Notes: generated by a model from the letters alone, not told the origin. Counted from the first letter of the stretch, positions 15,715 through 24,184 are shown. The stretch is 64,000 nucleotides of DNA from Mycolicibacillus koreensis (GCF_002104795.1 NZ_NCXO01000008.1:50532-114531); one strand, 5' to 3'. Made by a program: numbers and translations.

Positions 15715-16017
15715 GTGGCTGGAAAGTACGCATCTGCCCGTGACGAGAAGCTGCACACCCTGGTGCTCGACGGGATGGCCGCCGACACCGTCGGCGACGT
15801 GTCGACCTGGGGCCACATCTACGACGGCATCGCCGACCTCGACGCCGACGAAGTGGCCCGCCTCGGCCTTACCGGCGACGTACCGGCGGGGAAATGGTGG
15901 ATCGTCTGCGAGAACAGTGACGGCTTCATCGACGTCGACGAGTTCGACACCGCCGAGCAGTACGCCGACGCGATCCGGTCACTGGAGGCCGACTACGCCG
16001 AGTTCGAGGGCAGCTGA
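15715..16017 (+). CDS. 100-aa acidic hypothetical protein
   Basis: GTG 15715 behind GAAAGGACACC. A strongly acidic protein (DADEVARLGLTGDVPAGKWW, DVDEFDTAEQYADAI) without membrane or signal segments. The acidity could indicate a DNA-mimic type protein, but that is speculation. Its stop lies four bases before the next GTG. Confidence 0.55.
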   Translation: MAGKYASARDEKLHTLVLDGMAADTVGDVSTWGHIYDGIADLDADEVARLGLTGDVPAGKWWIVCENSDGFIDVDEFDTAEQYADAIRSLEADYAEFEGS

Positions 16018-16021
16018 GGAC

Positions 16022-16225
16022 GTGACAAGCGACCTGACGCAGAAGACGTTCGCCGCTCAGTTCGAGCAGATGAACGCCGAGATTCGCTCCCGCGGGGCGC
16101 TGCGCACCGCCGTCGACGGCGACGGCGAGGAGTTCAGCTGGATCGACCCCGAGATCATGGGCGGCGACTTCGTCGAGATGTACGGGAAGATGACCAGCCT
16201 CGGTATCGCCCGCGGCTGGCTGTAA
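16022..16225 (+). CDS. 67-aa hypothetical protein
   Basis: Starts GTG 16022, the start codon lying inside GGACGTGACA, a reverse-strand copy of the dispersed 10-mer. The product has an N-terminal helix (TQKTFAAQFEQMNAEIRSRG) and ends MYGKMTSLGIARGWL. Co-directional with the two upstream genes. Not recognised. Confidence 0.5.
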   Translation: MTSDLTQKTFAAQFEQMNAEIRSRGALRTAVDGDGEEFSWIDPEIMGGDFVEMYGKMTSLGIARGWL

Positions 16226-16289
16226 CTCTCCTCCGCGTGTCGCCGCGCCCAGCACCGTGGACCCTCGATTGCGATGCGACGGTGGGGAT

Positions 16290-16481
16290 GTGAAACCCGC
16301 ACTGGACCTCGACGGCCAGCCGCACGCTACCGTCGCTTGGATCGAGGACGCGGGCCACGCCGGGTGGTATCGCATCGGATTCAAGGACGGCACCGTATCG
16401 GCGTCGGTCACGTCGACGGAGCTGCAGCGGCGCTACGGCGTGGACCCGTTCGCCAACGTCAACCCGTTCCGCGTGGACTAG
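16290..16481 (+). CDS. 63-aa small hypothetical protein
   Basis: GTG 16290 is preferred over ATG 16257 because GGTGGGG precedes it. The beta-rich product ([39 protein letters not shown]) is similar in style to the other small barrel-like proteins. A TCGGCGTGTCGC-type element (here CCGCGTGTCGCC) lies about 50 bp upstream. Confidence 0.5.
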   Translation: MKPALDLDGQPHATVAWIEDAGHAGWYRIGFKDGTVSASVTSTELQRRYGVDPFANVNPFRVD

Positions 16482-16527
16482 CCCACCACCGTCGCGGCCG
16501 AATACCCCTCATCAGGAAGGAATCCCC

Positions 16528-17052
16528 ATGCCCACCACCGAGACCGTTACCGTCTACACCGACGGGGCCTGCCACGGCAACCCCGGCCCCGGCGGCTGGG
16601 GAGCCGTGCTGCGGGCCAACGGTGACGAGACGCAGCTGGTGGGCGGGGAGAAGCGCACCACGAACAACCGCATGGAGCTGCTGGCCGCGATCACCGCGCT
16701 GGAGCACCTGCAGACCCCGCAGACGGTGGTGCTGCACACCGACAGTCAGTACGTCCGCAACGGCATCACCAGCTGGATCATCGGCTGGAAGAAGCGCGGC
16801 TGGAAGACCTCGTCAGGCACTGCGGTGAAAAACGATGACCTGTGGCGGCGACTCGACGCTGCCGCCGCGCGCCACACCGTGGACTGGCGGTGGGTGCGCG
16901 GCCACAACGGCGACGAGGGCAACGAGCTGGCCGACCGGCTGGCCACCCGCGGCGCGATCGAGTTCGGCGGCTCGTCCGGCCCGCGCCCGCCGCGAAACGG
17001 CGGAAGCGGCGGCGGGCGTCCGCATTATCGCCGCGGTGGGCGGCGGCGATGA
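16528..17052 (+). CDS. rnhA: ribonuclease HI
   Basis: 174 aa, with the complete RNase H type 1 active site: Asp12 (YTDGAC), Glu50 (NRMELL), Asp72 (HTDSQY), His126 (RGHNGDEGN) and Asp136 (ELADRLA). It cleaves the RNA strand of RNA-DNA hybrids. After residue 145 comes a low-complexity Gly/Arg/Pro tail ([22 protein letters not shown]) absent from the core family, which may bind nucleic acid. On a plasmid it may process replication primers. ATG 16528 behind AGGAAGGAATCCCC. Confidence 0.95.
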   Translation: MPTTETVTVYTDGACHGNPGPGGWGAVLRANGDETQLVGGEKRTTNNRMELLAAITALEHLQTPQTVVLHTDSQYVRNGITSWIIGWKKRGWKTSSGTAVKNDDLWRRLDAAAARHTVDWRWVRGHNGDEGNELADRLATRGAIEFGGSSGPRPPRNGGSGGGRPHYRRGGRRR

Positions 17053-17131
17053 CGGTCGCGTCGGCGTGTCTCGCGCCGAGCGGAGGCATATTGGCCCCGC
17101 CCCTGCACACTTGGCGGCACGAGGAGGAGCC

Positions 17132-17404
17132 ATGGACGACAACAACGACGGACTCGCCGGGCGGAGGATCGCGGACTACCGCGACGACGTGCACCAGTGC
17201 AACACAGTCGAGGAACTGATCCGCCTGCGGGAATCGGGGTTCCTGGTCGGTGGGTCCGCCGAGCACACGCCGCGGGACTGGACGGGGGAGGAGTCCGCTG
17301 CGATCAAGCGCGCGTACGCCAGCGGCGAGTGCGTCGAGGCGATCCGGCGGTGGTTCCCGGCTGAGGCAGACGAGGCCGACGCGTTGAAGCGAGACGAGCG
17401 ATGA
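17132..17404 (+). CDS. 90-aa hypothetical protein
   Basis: ATG 17132 behind GAGGAGGAGCC. The charged helical product (VHQCNTVEELIRLRESGFL, ESAAIKRAYASGECVEAI) ends in Glu/Asp/Arg. It opens a chain of four overlapping small genes (17132-17949). A TCGGCGTGTCTCGCG element lies about 65 bp before the start. Not recognised. Confidence 0.55.
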   Translation: MDDNNDGLAGRRIADYRDDVHQCNTVEELIRLRESGFLVGGSAEHTPRDWTGEESAAIKRAYASGECVEAIRRWFPAEADEADALKRDER

Positions 17405-17607
17405 CCGCCGACGGCGCGGCCGTGCTCGGCGGAATCTTCACCGTCTGGCTTGTGATCTGCGTTGCGGTCGGCCAGTTCTGTAACTGGATGGATCGAGTGT
17501 CGAAGACTCACGAACGGCGTCTCGCCGATCTCCGCTGGGAGCGGCGCATGGCTCATCACCAGAATCCAATTGCAGTATCAGAGAATCCCGGAGGAGAAGC
17601 GACGTGA
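17401..17607 (+). CDS. 68-aa single-pass membrane protein
   Basis: ATG 17401 overlaps the previous stop (ATGA). Residues about 5-28 (GAAVLGGIFTVWLVICVAVG) form one membrane helix, followed by a basic cytoplasmic part (SKTHERRLADLRWERR). Its stop overlaps the GTG of the next gene. Function unknown. Confidence 0.55.
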   Translation: MTADGAAVLGGIFTVWLVICVAVGQFCNWMDRVSKTHERRLADLRWERRMAHHQNPIAVSENPGGEAT

Positions 17608-17774
17608 AGCAGCTCAAGGTGACGGTACGCACCGTGGAGACCACCACCTACCGGGTTGAGGTCGACGACGACTTCAACGAAGACGACCTCACCGCGATGG
17701 ACATCGAGGACGCTCCGGTGACCGACTCCGACATCCGAGATTGGGAGATCGTCGATGTCGAACGGGTCGGCTGA
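17604..17774 (+). CDS. 56-aa acidic protein, paralogue of the 1700 gene
   Basis: GTG 17604 behind GGAGGAGAAG. It begins MKQLKVTVRTVETTTYRVEV and DDDFNED, clearly related to the 58-aa product at 1700-1876. The shared core plus Asp-rich loop suggests a small conserved fold that recurs on this element. Overlaps the next gene by 20 bp. Confidence 0.65.
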   Translation: MKQLKVTVRTVETTTYRVEVDDDFNEDDLTAMDIEDAPVTDSDIRDWEIVDVERVG

Positions 17775-17949
17775 CGTGGCCCTGTTCTACGTCGAGAACC
17801 GGCAGTTTCCTGAGCTGTCGGCGATGTTCTCTGCTGTCGATGTCGACGACGCGCGCCGCATCTACATCGAGGGCCTGGACCCGTCGCAGTTCGACGCGAC
17901 CGACTGGAAGACCATGCTCGACACGCTGTGCGTGGCACAGGCGCGATAG
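17755..17949 (+). CDS. 64-aa hypothetical protein
   Basis: ATG 17755 lies inside the end of the previous gene; the overlap suggests coupling. The sequence contains VALFYVENRQFPELSAMF and DDARRIYIEGLDPSQFDATD, a mixed alpha/beta small protein. Not recognised. Confidence 0.5.
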   Translation: MSNGSADVALFYVENRQFPELSAMFSAVDVDDARRIYIEGLDPSQFDATDWKTMLDTLCVAQAR

Positions 17950-17969
17950 CCCGAAGGAGACTGCTGGCC

Positions 17970-18185
17970 ATGTCCGCCAACTACGTTCGCGTCGCCGATC
18001 TGACGCCGGGGCAGTACATCGACGCCACTGACCTGATCGCGCGCTACCCAGACGGCCGCGCCGATGACGTGAACACCGTCGGCATCGTCAACCACGTGGC
18101 CCTCGCCGGTGGCGACAAGGTGGTGCTGCGCTCGTCGTGCTTCACCGGCGAAGTTCCTGCCGACGCCACTGTGGAGCTGGTCTAG
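17970..18185 (+). CDS. 71-aa hypothetical protein
   Basis: ATG 17970 behind GAAGGAGACTGCTGG. Short strands (YVRVADLTPGQYIDATDL, GIVNHVALAGGDKVVLRS, VPADATVELV) suggest a compact beta protein. Same direction as the preceding cluster. Not recognised. Confidence 0.5.
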   Translation: MSANYVRVADLTPGQYIDATDLIARYPDGRADDVNTVGIVNHVALAGGDKVVLRSSCFTGEVPADATVELV

Positions 18186-18290
18186 CTGCCGCTGCGGCCG
18201 CGCCGCGTTGCGCGCGCAGGCGGTGCTGCGGAAATACTGCGTGTGCCGTGCGGAGTCGCACGGCTACAGCGAGCAGGGGAGCGACGTTCG

Positions 18291-18494
18291 ATGGTTGTCG
18301 ATCTGGATTTCGAGCGCGGCAAAGTTCTCGTCAAGGACTCCGAGCACATTCTGGGCCTCATCCACGACGTGCTGCTGACGCCGGATCAGGTGCGCGCCGT
18401 TGCCCGCAACCTGGAGGCCGAGGGAAAGCACACCGTCGCCGCTGCGGGTCTGTTCAAAGCCGCCGACGACGCGGAGCGCCGCGAACCGGCGTGA
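18291..18494 (+). CDS. 67-aa hypothetical protein
   Basis: ATG 18291, ribosome site AGGGGAGCGAC. Starts with strands (MVVDLDFERGKVLVKD) and continues with helices (PDQVRAVARNLEAEGKHTV, GLFKAADDAERR). No family recognised. Ends 25 bp before the convergent gene. Confidence 0.5.
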   Translation: MVVDLDFERGKVLVKDSEHILGLIHDVLLTPDQVRAVARNLEAEGKHTVAAAGLFKAADDAERREPA

Positions 18495-18519
18495 GCCAGC
18501 GCGAGGTCGGCTGCGACCG

Positions 18520-18840
18520 TCACCGGTGGCGACGAACGAACTCCGCCAAGGCGTCCAACTCGCGATGCTCGTGCTCGGCCATGCCTGCGTTGTGGCAGCG
18601 CACGCGGCGACTCCCGGCGATGTCGGCGAGCAGGGCATCGCGCGAGACCTCCATGCCCGAGGCGAACGAGGCCAGCACCGCGCCGATGGGTCCGGGGGAC
18701 TGCCACCAGCTGGCGACCGCCACGGCGGTCTCGGGGCTGATCTCGCGGCCAGCGGCGATCGAGGAGTCGATGTCGCGGTGCGCAGCCGCCTCGTCGACCT
18801 CGATGGGCCGAGGCACGGATACGCGCACGGTGTCGTTCAT
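18520..18840 (-). CDS. 106-aa hypothetical protein
   Basis: ATG 18840 behind AAGGAGCAGCG. The product begins MNDTVRVSVPRPIEVDEAAA and is largely helical afterwards (ALLADIAGSRRVRCHN, EHEHRELDALAEFVRRH). No membrane segment or known motif. Confidence 0.5.
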   Translation of the reverse strand: MNDTVRVSVPRPIEVDEAAAHRDIDSSIAAGREISPETAVAVASWWQSPGPIGAVLASFASGMEVSRDALLADIAGSRRVRCHNAGMAEHEHRELDALAEFVRRHR

Positions 18841-19132
18841 CGCTGCTCCTTGCTCGGGTGTCGGAACCAGTGTGCGAGTGGCCTGCAGCGGGGACTGCAC
18901 GCGGCGCGCCCCGGCACCGCGACACCGCTGCGGGCCGCTACCGTCGTCATCGTTCGCCTCACCGCGCAGGCGACACCCTCGACCGGCAGTCTCGGGCCGC
19001 GACCCCGAACACGCCACCGTTGCGAGGCCAGTCCCCTCCAGGGGCACGCGGCGACCCTCTGTCCAGCAGCGGGGCGGTACAGGTCGCGGCTGGTCGATCC
19101 GTCCCGCGTGTTGCAGAGAAGGAGGGCCTGCC
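18841..19132. other. 292-bp intergenic region
   Basis: Divergent spacer between the 18520 gene and the AAA gene. It is GC-rich, with no convincing ORF, no CRISPR repeat and no GTCTC palindrome. A purine-rich ribosome site (GAGAAGGAGGG) sits at its right end. Promoters for both neighbours are expected here but none stands out. Confidence 0.4.
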
Positions 19133-20110
19133 ATGGGCTCCAGTATCAAATCCGCCGCCCGTGAACTGATGGCGGACAACCCAGAGATGAGCTACACCGA
19201 GGCGCTGCGCCAGGTGCGCAGGGACTTCTCCGGTGGCGGTGGTGGTGTCGCCGAGGAAGTCACCGGCCAGTCGGAGCGGCAGGACCGTGCCCTTGCCCAC
19301 GTGGAGTCTCTGGTGATCGGGGAGGATGCCAAGGCCATCGTCTATCGCATCGCCCAGGCGCACCTGCTTGGTCGGGAAATGGACCGCCGAGGTATGAGTA
19401 TCCAGGTGACTGGCGGCTTGCACGCCCTGCGCACCCCGAAGCCGACCATCGTCTCTGGCCCGTACGGCAGCGGACGAACCTCGACCGCCCTGGCGATCGC
19501 GGAGCTTCACGCCGCGTTCCGCGGCGACGGGACGGGCGCAGTGAAGGCCGCGGGACGCTCCGAGTTGGTCGGTAGGTTTGAGGGAGAGACATCGGCCAAA
19601 GTCCGCAAGATGTTCTCCGATATGGCGGGTGGCGCGATCGTCCTCGACGACTTCGATGACCTCTATCGCCGGAGCAACTCGGACCCATTCGGTGAAGAAG
19701 CTGTGGAGACGATCAACGGCCACCTCGCCGACCGGCAGAACACCACCGCTGTGGTGTTCACCGCGACCACCGCATGGGCCGAGGAAATGGTCGCTAAGCG
19801 ATCGAGCCTCTACGGGCACGTGAGGCTGGCCGAGCCCACCGCAGCGCAGATGGTTAAAGTGCTGCACCTGCTGGCGGGCCGCCGCGGCCGCTCACTGCAG
19901 GTGCCTGACGATCTGCCAGGGCTGGACACGCTGATCGGCTACGGCGGTATGCGCACCGCGGAGCTGATCATCGACTCCGCCTGCGACATCGCCGCTGACC
20001 GGATCGGTGCGTCAGAGAAGTCACTGGAGGCGTTGAGCGACGACGAACTCTCCACGCTTACCGCCGCAGACCTGACTGCTGCGGTGGATTCCGAAGTACG
20101 ACACCTCTAG
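19133..20110 (+). CDS. degenerate EccA/CbbX-like AAA protein
   Basis: 325 aa. After a helical N-terminus there is an AAA core: GPYGSGRTST (about 109-118) in the Walker A position, GRSELVGRFEGETSAKVRKM as in EccA/CbbX/SpoVK proteins, IVLDDFDDLY (about 170) for Walker B, VFTATT for sensor 1, and a helical lid ending in LTAADLTAAVDSEVR. The Walker A lysine is replaced by arginine and Walker B ends DD rather than DE, so ATP hydrolysis may be weak or absent. ESX EccA has an N-terminal TPR domain that is missing here. It lies 2.5 kb upstream of eccD, fitting an ESX accessory role. Confidence 0.65.
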   Translation: MGSSIKSAARELMADNPEMSYTEALRQVRRDFSGGGGGVAEEVTGQSERQDRALAHVESLVIGEDAKAIVYRIAQAHLLGREMDRRGMSIQVTGGLHALRTPKPTIVSGPYGSGRTSTALAIAELHAAFRGDGTGAVKAAGRSELVGRFEGETSAKVRKMFSDMAGGAIVLDDFDDLYRRSNSDPFGEEAVETINGHLADRQNTTAVVFTATTAWAEEMVAKRSSLYGHVRLAEPTAAQMVKVLHLLAGRRGRSLQVPDDLPGLDTLIGYGGMRTAELIIDSACDIAADRIGASEKSLEALSDDELSTLTAADLTAAVDSEVRHL

Positions 20111-20156
20111 CCGACCGCGGCCGCATGGGGGCTCCGGCCGCAGCGGCACCTAATCG

Positions 20157-20351
20157 CTATTGCGGTGGCCAGGTGCCGCTGCCGTCGGGCGTCCACGCCA
20201 GTTCGCGGTCGCTGTACTCGTAGATGTTGCAGCTGACCGCGGCGTTGCCCTGGCGGATCGCTGCGGCCTTGGCGTCGTCGAACGAGTCGTACTCCCAGTC
20301 GGATTCGTTATCGTCGGCGTCGACGGTGACGTATCGGCGGATTTCAGCCAT
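20157..20351 (-). CDS. 64-aa hypothetical protein
   Basis: ATG 20351 behind GAAGGAGTCACC. A small alpha/beta protein (MAEIRRYVTVDADDNESDWE, SFDDAKAAAIRQG, CNIYEYSDRELAW). The DAKAAAIRQG segment also resembles parts of other small genes in mobile elements. No family named. Confidence 0.55.
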   Translation of the reverse strand: MAEIRRYVTVDADDNESDWEYDSFDDAKAAAIRQGNAAVSCNIYEYSDRELAWTPDGSGTWPPQ

Positions 20352-20433
20352 GGTGACTCCTTCGGATCGGTCGCTCGGGTCGTGCCGACGCTAGTGACGG
20401 TGGATTGTGATCGAGCTGCCCGGCGCGGCCACG

Positions 20434-20601
20434 TCATTCGCACTCCTCGGCATGGCAGTCGTCGCACAGCACATCTTGGATGGTGCATCCCATTGCGTCA
20501 TAAGTAGTGTCGACCGGCTCGTACGACCATCCTCCGAGATCGCCTCGGCACCGACCGCAGCTGATGCGGCTGTAGCTGTGGCGCAGCTGTGGGTATCTCA
20601 C
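20434..20601 (-). CDS. 55-aa four-cysteine protein
   Basis: GTG 20601 overlaps the stop of the upstream HAD gene (GTGA). Two CxxC pairs, SCGRC and LCDDC, surround a short linker, a probable zinc-ribbon-like small protein. Coupled to the HAD phosphatase gene. Function unknown. Confidence 0.55.
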   Translation of the reverse strand: MRYPQLRHSYSRISCGRCRGDLGGWSYEPVDTTYDAMGCTIQDVLCDDCHAEECE

Positions 20602-21050
20602 GGCACCTCCCATCCGGGCACCACGGTGGTCGGGATACCCAACTGTGTCCACAGCTCCACGATCGACGGGTTGTCGTCGATCGCGTGCACGACGCGGAAG
20701 CCGTGGTCAGTGGTGATGATGCGGTGGATGTCGCGCTTGACGTCGACATCGGGACGGAAGTCGGTGTCCCCGCGCATGAACGGACCCAGGTAGGGGACCG
20801 GGAGGTGACGATCCAGCCAGCCGCGGGTGGAGTCCTCCCACCGGTACATCCGCGCGGTCACCACCACGATGGTGCGCCCACCGCGGTAGTGGCCTATGAC
20901 TTCGTCGACCACGAAGTCGTGCGGCGGGCAGTCAGCTGCGCCGGAGTGGAAGGCGTGGAAGTTCTTCGGCCGCTGGTGCACGTGATGGCGGACGCTGGCG
21001 ACGTCACACAGGGTGCCGTCGACGTCGACGATCACCGCATCGCTCGACAC
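20598..21050 (-). CDS. HAD-superfamily phosphatase, PNKP/PseT-like
   Basis: 150 aa with HAD motif I VIVDVDGTLCD (Asp9 nucleophile, Asp11), motif II VVVTARMYRWED, and a late HAIDDNPSIVELW motif IV. The order TAR..R...T..WLDRH is typical of the 3'-phosphatase domain of phage polynucleotide kinase (PseT/PNKP). It probably removes phosphate from nucleic-acid ends or nucleotides, in an RNA/DNA repair role on a mobile element. No kinase domain is present. Overlaps both neighbours, in a three-gene minus-strand operon. Confidence 0.8.
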   Translation of the reverse strand: MSSDAVIVDVDGTLCDVASVRHHVHQRPKNFHAFHSGAADCPPHDFVVDEVIGHYRGGRTIVVVTARMYRWEDSTRGWLDRHLPVPYLGPFMRGDTDFRPDVDVKRDIHRIITTDHGFRVVHAIDDNPSIVELWTQLGIPTTVVPGWEVP

Positions 21051-21307
21051 GACACCACCTCCCTCTCGGCGTGTGCCTCGCCGCGCTCACGCTGCGGAAA
21101 CGTGATGGTGCGGCCCAGGTCGGGGTCGTGACGCTCGCCGACGTAGGTCGGGTGGTGCTGCCAGGTGAAGAAGTCGACGGCGAGCCACAGCAGCGCCGCC
21201 GCCATCGCCGCGGCGATGAAACCGACGCGGCTGCCGACGACCAGGCTGCCCAGGGCGGCTCCGGAGCACAGCGCGGTGGCCGCAGCTGTCCAGATGCGTG
21301 AGTTCAT
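21032..21307 (-). CDS. 91-aa membrane protein
   Basis: ATG 21307 (an upstream ATG at 21331 is also possible). Two hydrophobic spans, about residues 7-27 and 29-48, form a hairpin, followed by a soluble tail with HHPTYVGERHDPD. It overlaps the HAD gene by 19 bp and stands downstream of the 21339 palindrome, which would control the operon. Function unknown. Confidence 0.55.
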   Translation of the reverse strand: MNSRIWTAAATALCSGAALGSLVVGSRVGFIAAAMAAALLWLAVDFFTWQHHPTYVGERHDPDLGRTITFPQRERGEAHAEREVVSCRAMR

Positions 21308-21338
21308 AGCTGTTGGGTTCCGTTCCTGCATCGGCTGT

Positions 21339-21355
21339 GTCTCTGTTTTGGAGAC
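21339..21355 (-). promoter_or_regulatory. palindrome of the GTCTC-N7-GAGAC family
   Basis: Plus-strand reading GTCTCTGTTTTGGAGAC. It lies 8-32 bp ahead of the two possible starts of the minus-strand membrane protein/HAD operon. Confidence 0.65.
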
Positions 21356-21444
21356 TACATCACGATACCGACACGACTGCGCACCGACTCCGAGACCGGC
21401 GTGTCCACCGTGGCCGATGCCCGGCTAGTGTCACGTCCTCGCCG

Positions 21445-21705
21445 TCACTCGACGAGCGACTCGTGGCAGCTGCCGCAGCGCTCCTCGGGGCCTTCCACGC
21501 TCACCTCGAAGATCACCTTCGGCCACTCGCTGCTGTCGAAGGTCCGCTCGTTATCCACGTCGATACCGGCTTCGCGCCCTGCCCGGTCGATCAGATCGGG
21601 GATGCGCGGACCAGCCTCGTAGTCGACGCCGACGGCCACGGCTGTGCACACCGGGCACAGGGTGTCCGCGTCGTAGGTGTAGCCGACGATGGTGTCTGAG
21701 GCCAT
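21445..21705 (-). CDS. 86-aa CxxC zinc-ribbon-like protein
   Basis: ATG 21705 behind GAAGGAGCACCCGCC. Two Cys pairs, LCPVC near residue 17 and RCGSC near the end, bracket about 60 residues, giving a likely zinc-binding protein. The dispersed 10-mer TGTCACGTCC lies just past its stop at 21429-21438. No enzymatic motif. Confidence 0.6.
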   Translation of the reverse strand: MASDTIVGYTYDADTLCPVCTAVAVGVDYEAGPRIPDLIDRAGREAGIDVDNERTFDSSEWPKVIFEVSVEGPEERCGSCHESLVE

Positions 21706-21807
21706 GGCGGGTGCTCCTTCGGGTCCGGGGGCTCGGGCAAGCTCCAGACTCGGGCACCTCACGGCCGTTGGCGGCCTCGGGCGCGTCCACCGCGCAGGGC
21801 GTGCCCG

Positions 21808-22500
21808 CTAGCTCTCGATGCGTTTGCGCCGCAGCCGCCGCGTGCGGCGCGACTCTGACCAGCGTTGCATGTAGCGCTGCTGCTGTTGCGCGTCGGCGGT
21901 GCTGTCCTCGCCGCGCAGCCACTGTGTGTAGTTGCTGGAAGGGTCCGCGGGTGCGAAGTCGTCGGCGACGGCCACGAACGCCTCGTAGACCGGGGCCACC
22001 GACGGGTGCAGTTGCTTGCCGGGAAGACAGTTGTCTTCCACCAGCCTCACAACGTAGGGCCAGCACAGCGACGTGGCCGACTCCAGCAGCTTCGATATCT
22101 CGCCGCGTGTCTGCTCGAACTGTGAGGAGCGGCTGACCTCGGTGAGTGCGGCGATGAGCCGCTCCACCGCGGCCACGTCCACGTCGACCGGTCGACGGTC
22201 GAACTCCGGCGGCTGAAACACCAGTTCATTGCCGGTCGCCGGTGCGGACGGGCGGAAATCGGGGTCAGCGACGATGCGGTCGGCGGTTCCGCTGGCCCAG
22301 CCGAGGGCCGCTTCCACCTTGGAGATCACGCGTTCGGAGAAGTTGTCGCGCGTCCCGGACTCCAGGTCCGCCATCACGCGCAGTGACACGTCGGCGGCCT
22401 CGGCGAACGAGTCTCTGCTGTGGAATCCGAGGTCGTTGCGCGCCTTCCGAACGGTCGCTCCGAGTCGTTGCCAGCCATCGTCGATCGCACTATCGGTCAT
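21808..22500 (-). CDS. XRE-type regulator with C-terminal domain
   Basis: 230 aa. Residues about 10-70 read as a helix-turn-helix of the XRE type (RLGATVRKARNDLGFHSRDS, then DVSLRVMADLESGTRDNF). The longer C-terminal part is helical and ends in an Arg-rich tail (SESRRTRRLRRKRIES). It is divergent from eccD with about 150 bp between starts, so it may control the ESX genes. ATG 22500. Confidence 0.65.
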   Translation of the reverse strand: MTDSAIDDGWQRLGATVRKARNDLGFHSRDSFAEAADVSLRVMADLESGTRDNFSERVISKVEAALGWASGTADRIVADPDFRPSAPATGNELVFQPPEFDRRPVDVDVAAVERLIAALTEVSRSSQFEQTRGEISKLLESATSLCWPYVVRLVEDNCLPGKQLHPSVAPVYEAFVAVADDFAPADPSSNYTQWLRGEDSTADAQQQQRYMQRWSESRRTRRLRRKRIES

Positions 22501-22648
22501 GTATCTGCCTCTCGGCGTGCATAGTCAGGTAGTCCGGCAACGCGATGCGTGTTGCCGCTGCGGATGAGTCTGTCATGTCCGTAATCGCTCTGTACATCCG
22601 ACGCGCCTCCGTCGTCGTTGCACATTCTCGGCAGTGATGCTGTTCGCC

Positions 22649-24166
22649 ATGACGCAATCAGTTTCGGTGCTCAACGACACCACGTTCATCGCCGTGAACG
22701 TGCACGCTCACTCCAGCGAGTTTCAGTGCAAGCTGCACGCACACACTTCGATCGCTGCGCTCACCGCCCAGCTGGTCGGCCAGCTCTCCGAACTGGCGGA
22801 ACGCAAGGCGGTCAAGGACTACCTGGCCACCCGGAAGGTGCAGTGGGCGCTGGAGTACGGCCCCGTACGCCGCCGCCTGAGTCCGGAGACCACCTTGGAC
22901 GAGGCCGGGGTGCATCCCGGCGCGGACCTCTACCTCACGCAGCGCTCCCGCACCGAGGAGTACCCGGTGCTGCGCGACGACGTCGCCGACGGCGCAGCGG
23001 AGGCGTCGAAGAAGTCGTTCCGGGTTCTCGACGGTTCCGACACCCGCCGCCTGGGCGTGGTCGCGCTGCCTTCTGTGGCGGCGGTGCTGTCGGCCATCGG
23101 CGTGGCGCAGGTGTTCGCCGTGTCCGAGCAGGCGCGGATTCCGGTGGCGGCCGCGCTGGGGGTGCTGGCGCTGATGTGCACGACGCTGGCCGCGGTGATG
23201 TCGCGGATGCGCCGCGAGTACGCCGACGTGTCCGGATCGTTGTCGATCGCCGCCTACATCACGGCCGCGGCCGCGGCTGTGGTCGCCGTGCCGCGCGATC
23301 CCGGAGTCTGGCACGTCACCACCGCGGGCGCGGCGGTGGGCGTCTTGGTGGCGGTGCTCGGCCCGGTGACCAAGAACCGTCCCGCGTCGCTTCACGTCGG
23401 CGCGGGTGTGCTCGCGTTCTGCGCGGTGTTCGTCGGCGTGGTCCATCTGCTGCTCGACGCCAGCTCACAGTCGGTGGCCTCACAGCTGCTGTTCCTGTCC
23501 GTGGTGGCGATCGTGTTCTGCACGCAAATCTCCCGGCAGGTCGGCAACGTGCGCGTCAATCGCATCCCCACCACCGGGGAGCCGATCCTCACCGAGGCCG
23601 AGCGCAAAGCCGCCGAGCGAGGCGAGCGCGTCTCCAAGGTGGCCAAGGTTTCGAAGCGATCCACCTCCAGCGTGGCGATCGAAGCCATCCTCAACCAGGA
23701 GAACCGGGTCAACACCACGCTCAAGGCGATGATCGGCATGGTCACCGCCGCGGGAATCCTGATGGTCGCCTCGGCAACCGCCCTCGGCTACTTCTCCAAG
23801 GACTACGAATGGCACGCGTTCGCGCTGGTCGCTGCGGCGTCGGTGGTCGCGGTGGCGGTCGGCCGGGGCCTGGTGTCCAGGGACGCCTCGCTTCCGCTTC
23901 TGGTCACCGGGCCGCTCGCCGCCTGCGGGTATCTGCTCGGGCGGTCGCTGTCGCCGCATCCGGCGGACGCCACCGTGATCGTCGCCGGTGCCGTTCCGCT
24001 GCTGATCTTCGTCATCGTGGCGATCATCTGGGCCGTGCGCGCGCAGTCGCTGCACTCACCGCTGAGCAAGCGCCGCCTGGAGATCATCGCCACCCTCGCC
24101 GTGATCGGCGTGTTCCCGCTGGTCGTCTTCATCGCTGAGGGCTGGTCCCGCATCCGCAACCGCTGA
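22649..24166 (+). CDS. eccD: ESX type VII secretion channel protein EccD
   Basis: 505 aa from ATG 22649 (GTG 22634 and ATG 22637 also in frame). It has an N-terminal ubiquitin-like domain of about 100 residues (FIAVNVHAHSSEFQCKLHAH ... DEAGVHPGADLYL), then a linker with DGSDTRRLG, then about eleven hydrophobic spans to the end. This is the EccD architecture: a dimer lining the inner-membrane pore of ESX systems. It opens the plus-strand run eccD-mycP-eccE, the canonical ESX order. EccB and EccC were not found in this window. Confidence 0.9.
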   Translation: MTQSVSVLNDTTFIAVNVHAHSSEFQCKLHAHTSIAALTAQLVGQLSELAERKAVKDYLATRKVQWALEYGPVRRRLSPETTLDEAGVHPGADLYLTQRSRTEEYPVLRDDVADGAAEASKKSFRVLDGSDTRRLGVVALPSVAAVLSAIGVAQVFAVSEQARIPVAAALGVLALMCTTLAAVMSRMRREYADVSGSLSIAAYITAAAAAVVAVPRDPGVWHVTTAGAAVGVLVAVLGPVTKNRPASLHVGAGVLAFCAVFVGVVHLLLDASSQSVASQLLFLSVVAIVFCTQISRQVGNVRVNRIPTTGEPILTEAERKAAERGERVSKVAKVSKRSTSSVAIEAILNQENRVNTTLKAMIGMVTAAGILMVASATALGYFSKDYEWHAFALVAAASVVAVAVGRGLVSRDASLPLLVTGPLAACGYLLGRSLSPHPADATVIVAGAVPLLIFVIVAIIWAVRAQSLHSPLSKRRLEIIATLAVIGVFPLVVFIAEGWSRIRNR

Positions 24167-24184
24167 ACGGCAAAAGGAGCCAAG

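Noticed and set aside
22618..24138. A 506-codon frame parallel to eccD
   Set aside because: Out-of-frame shadow of eccD with Arg/Gly-rich composition and no membrane pattern.
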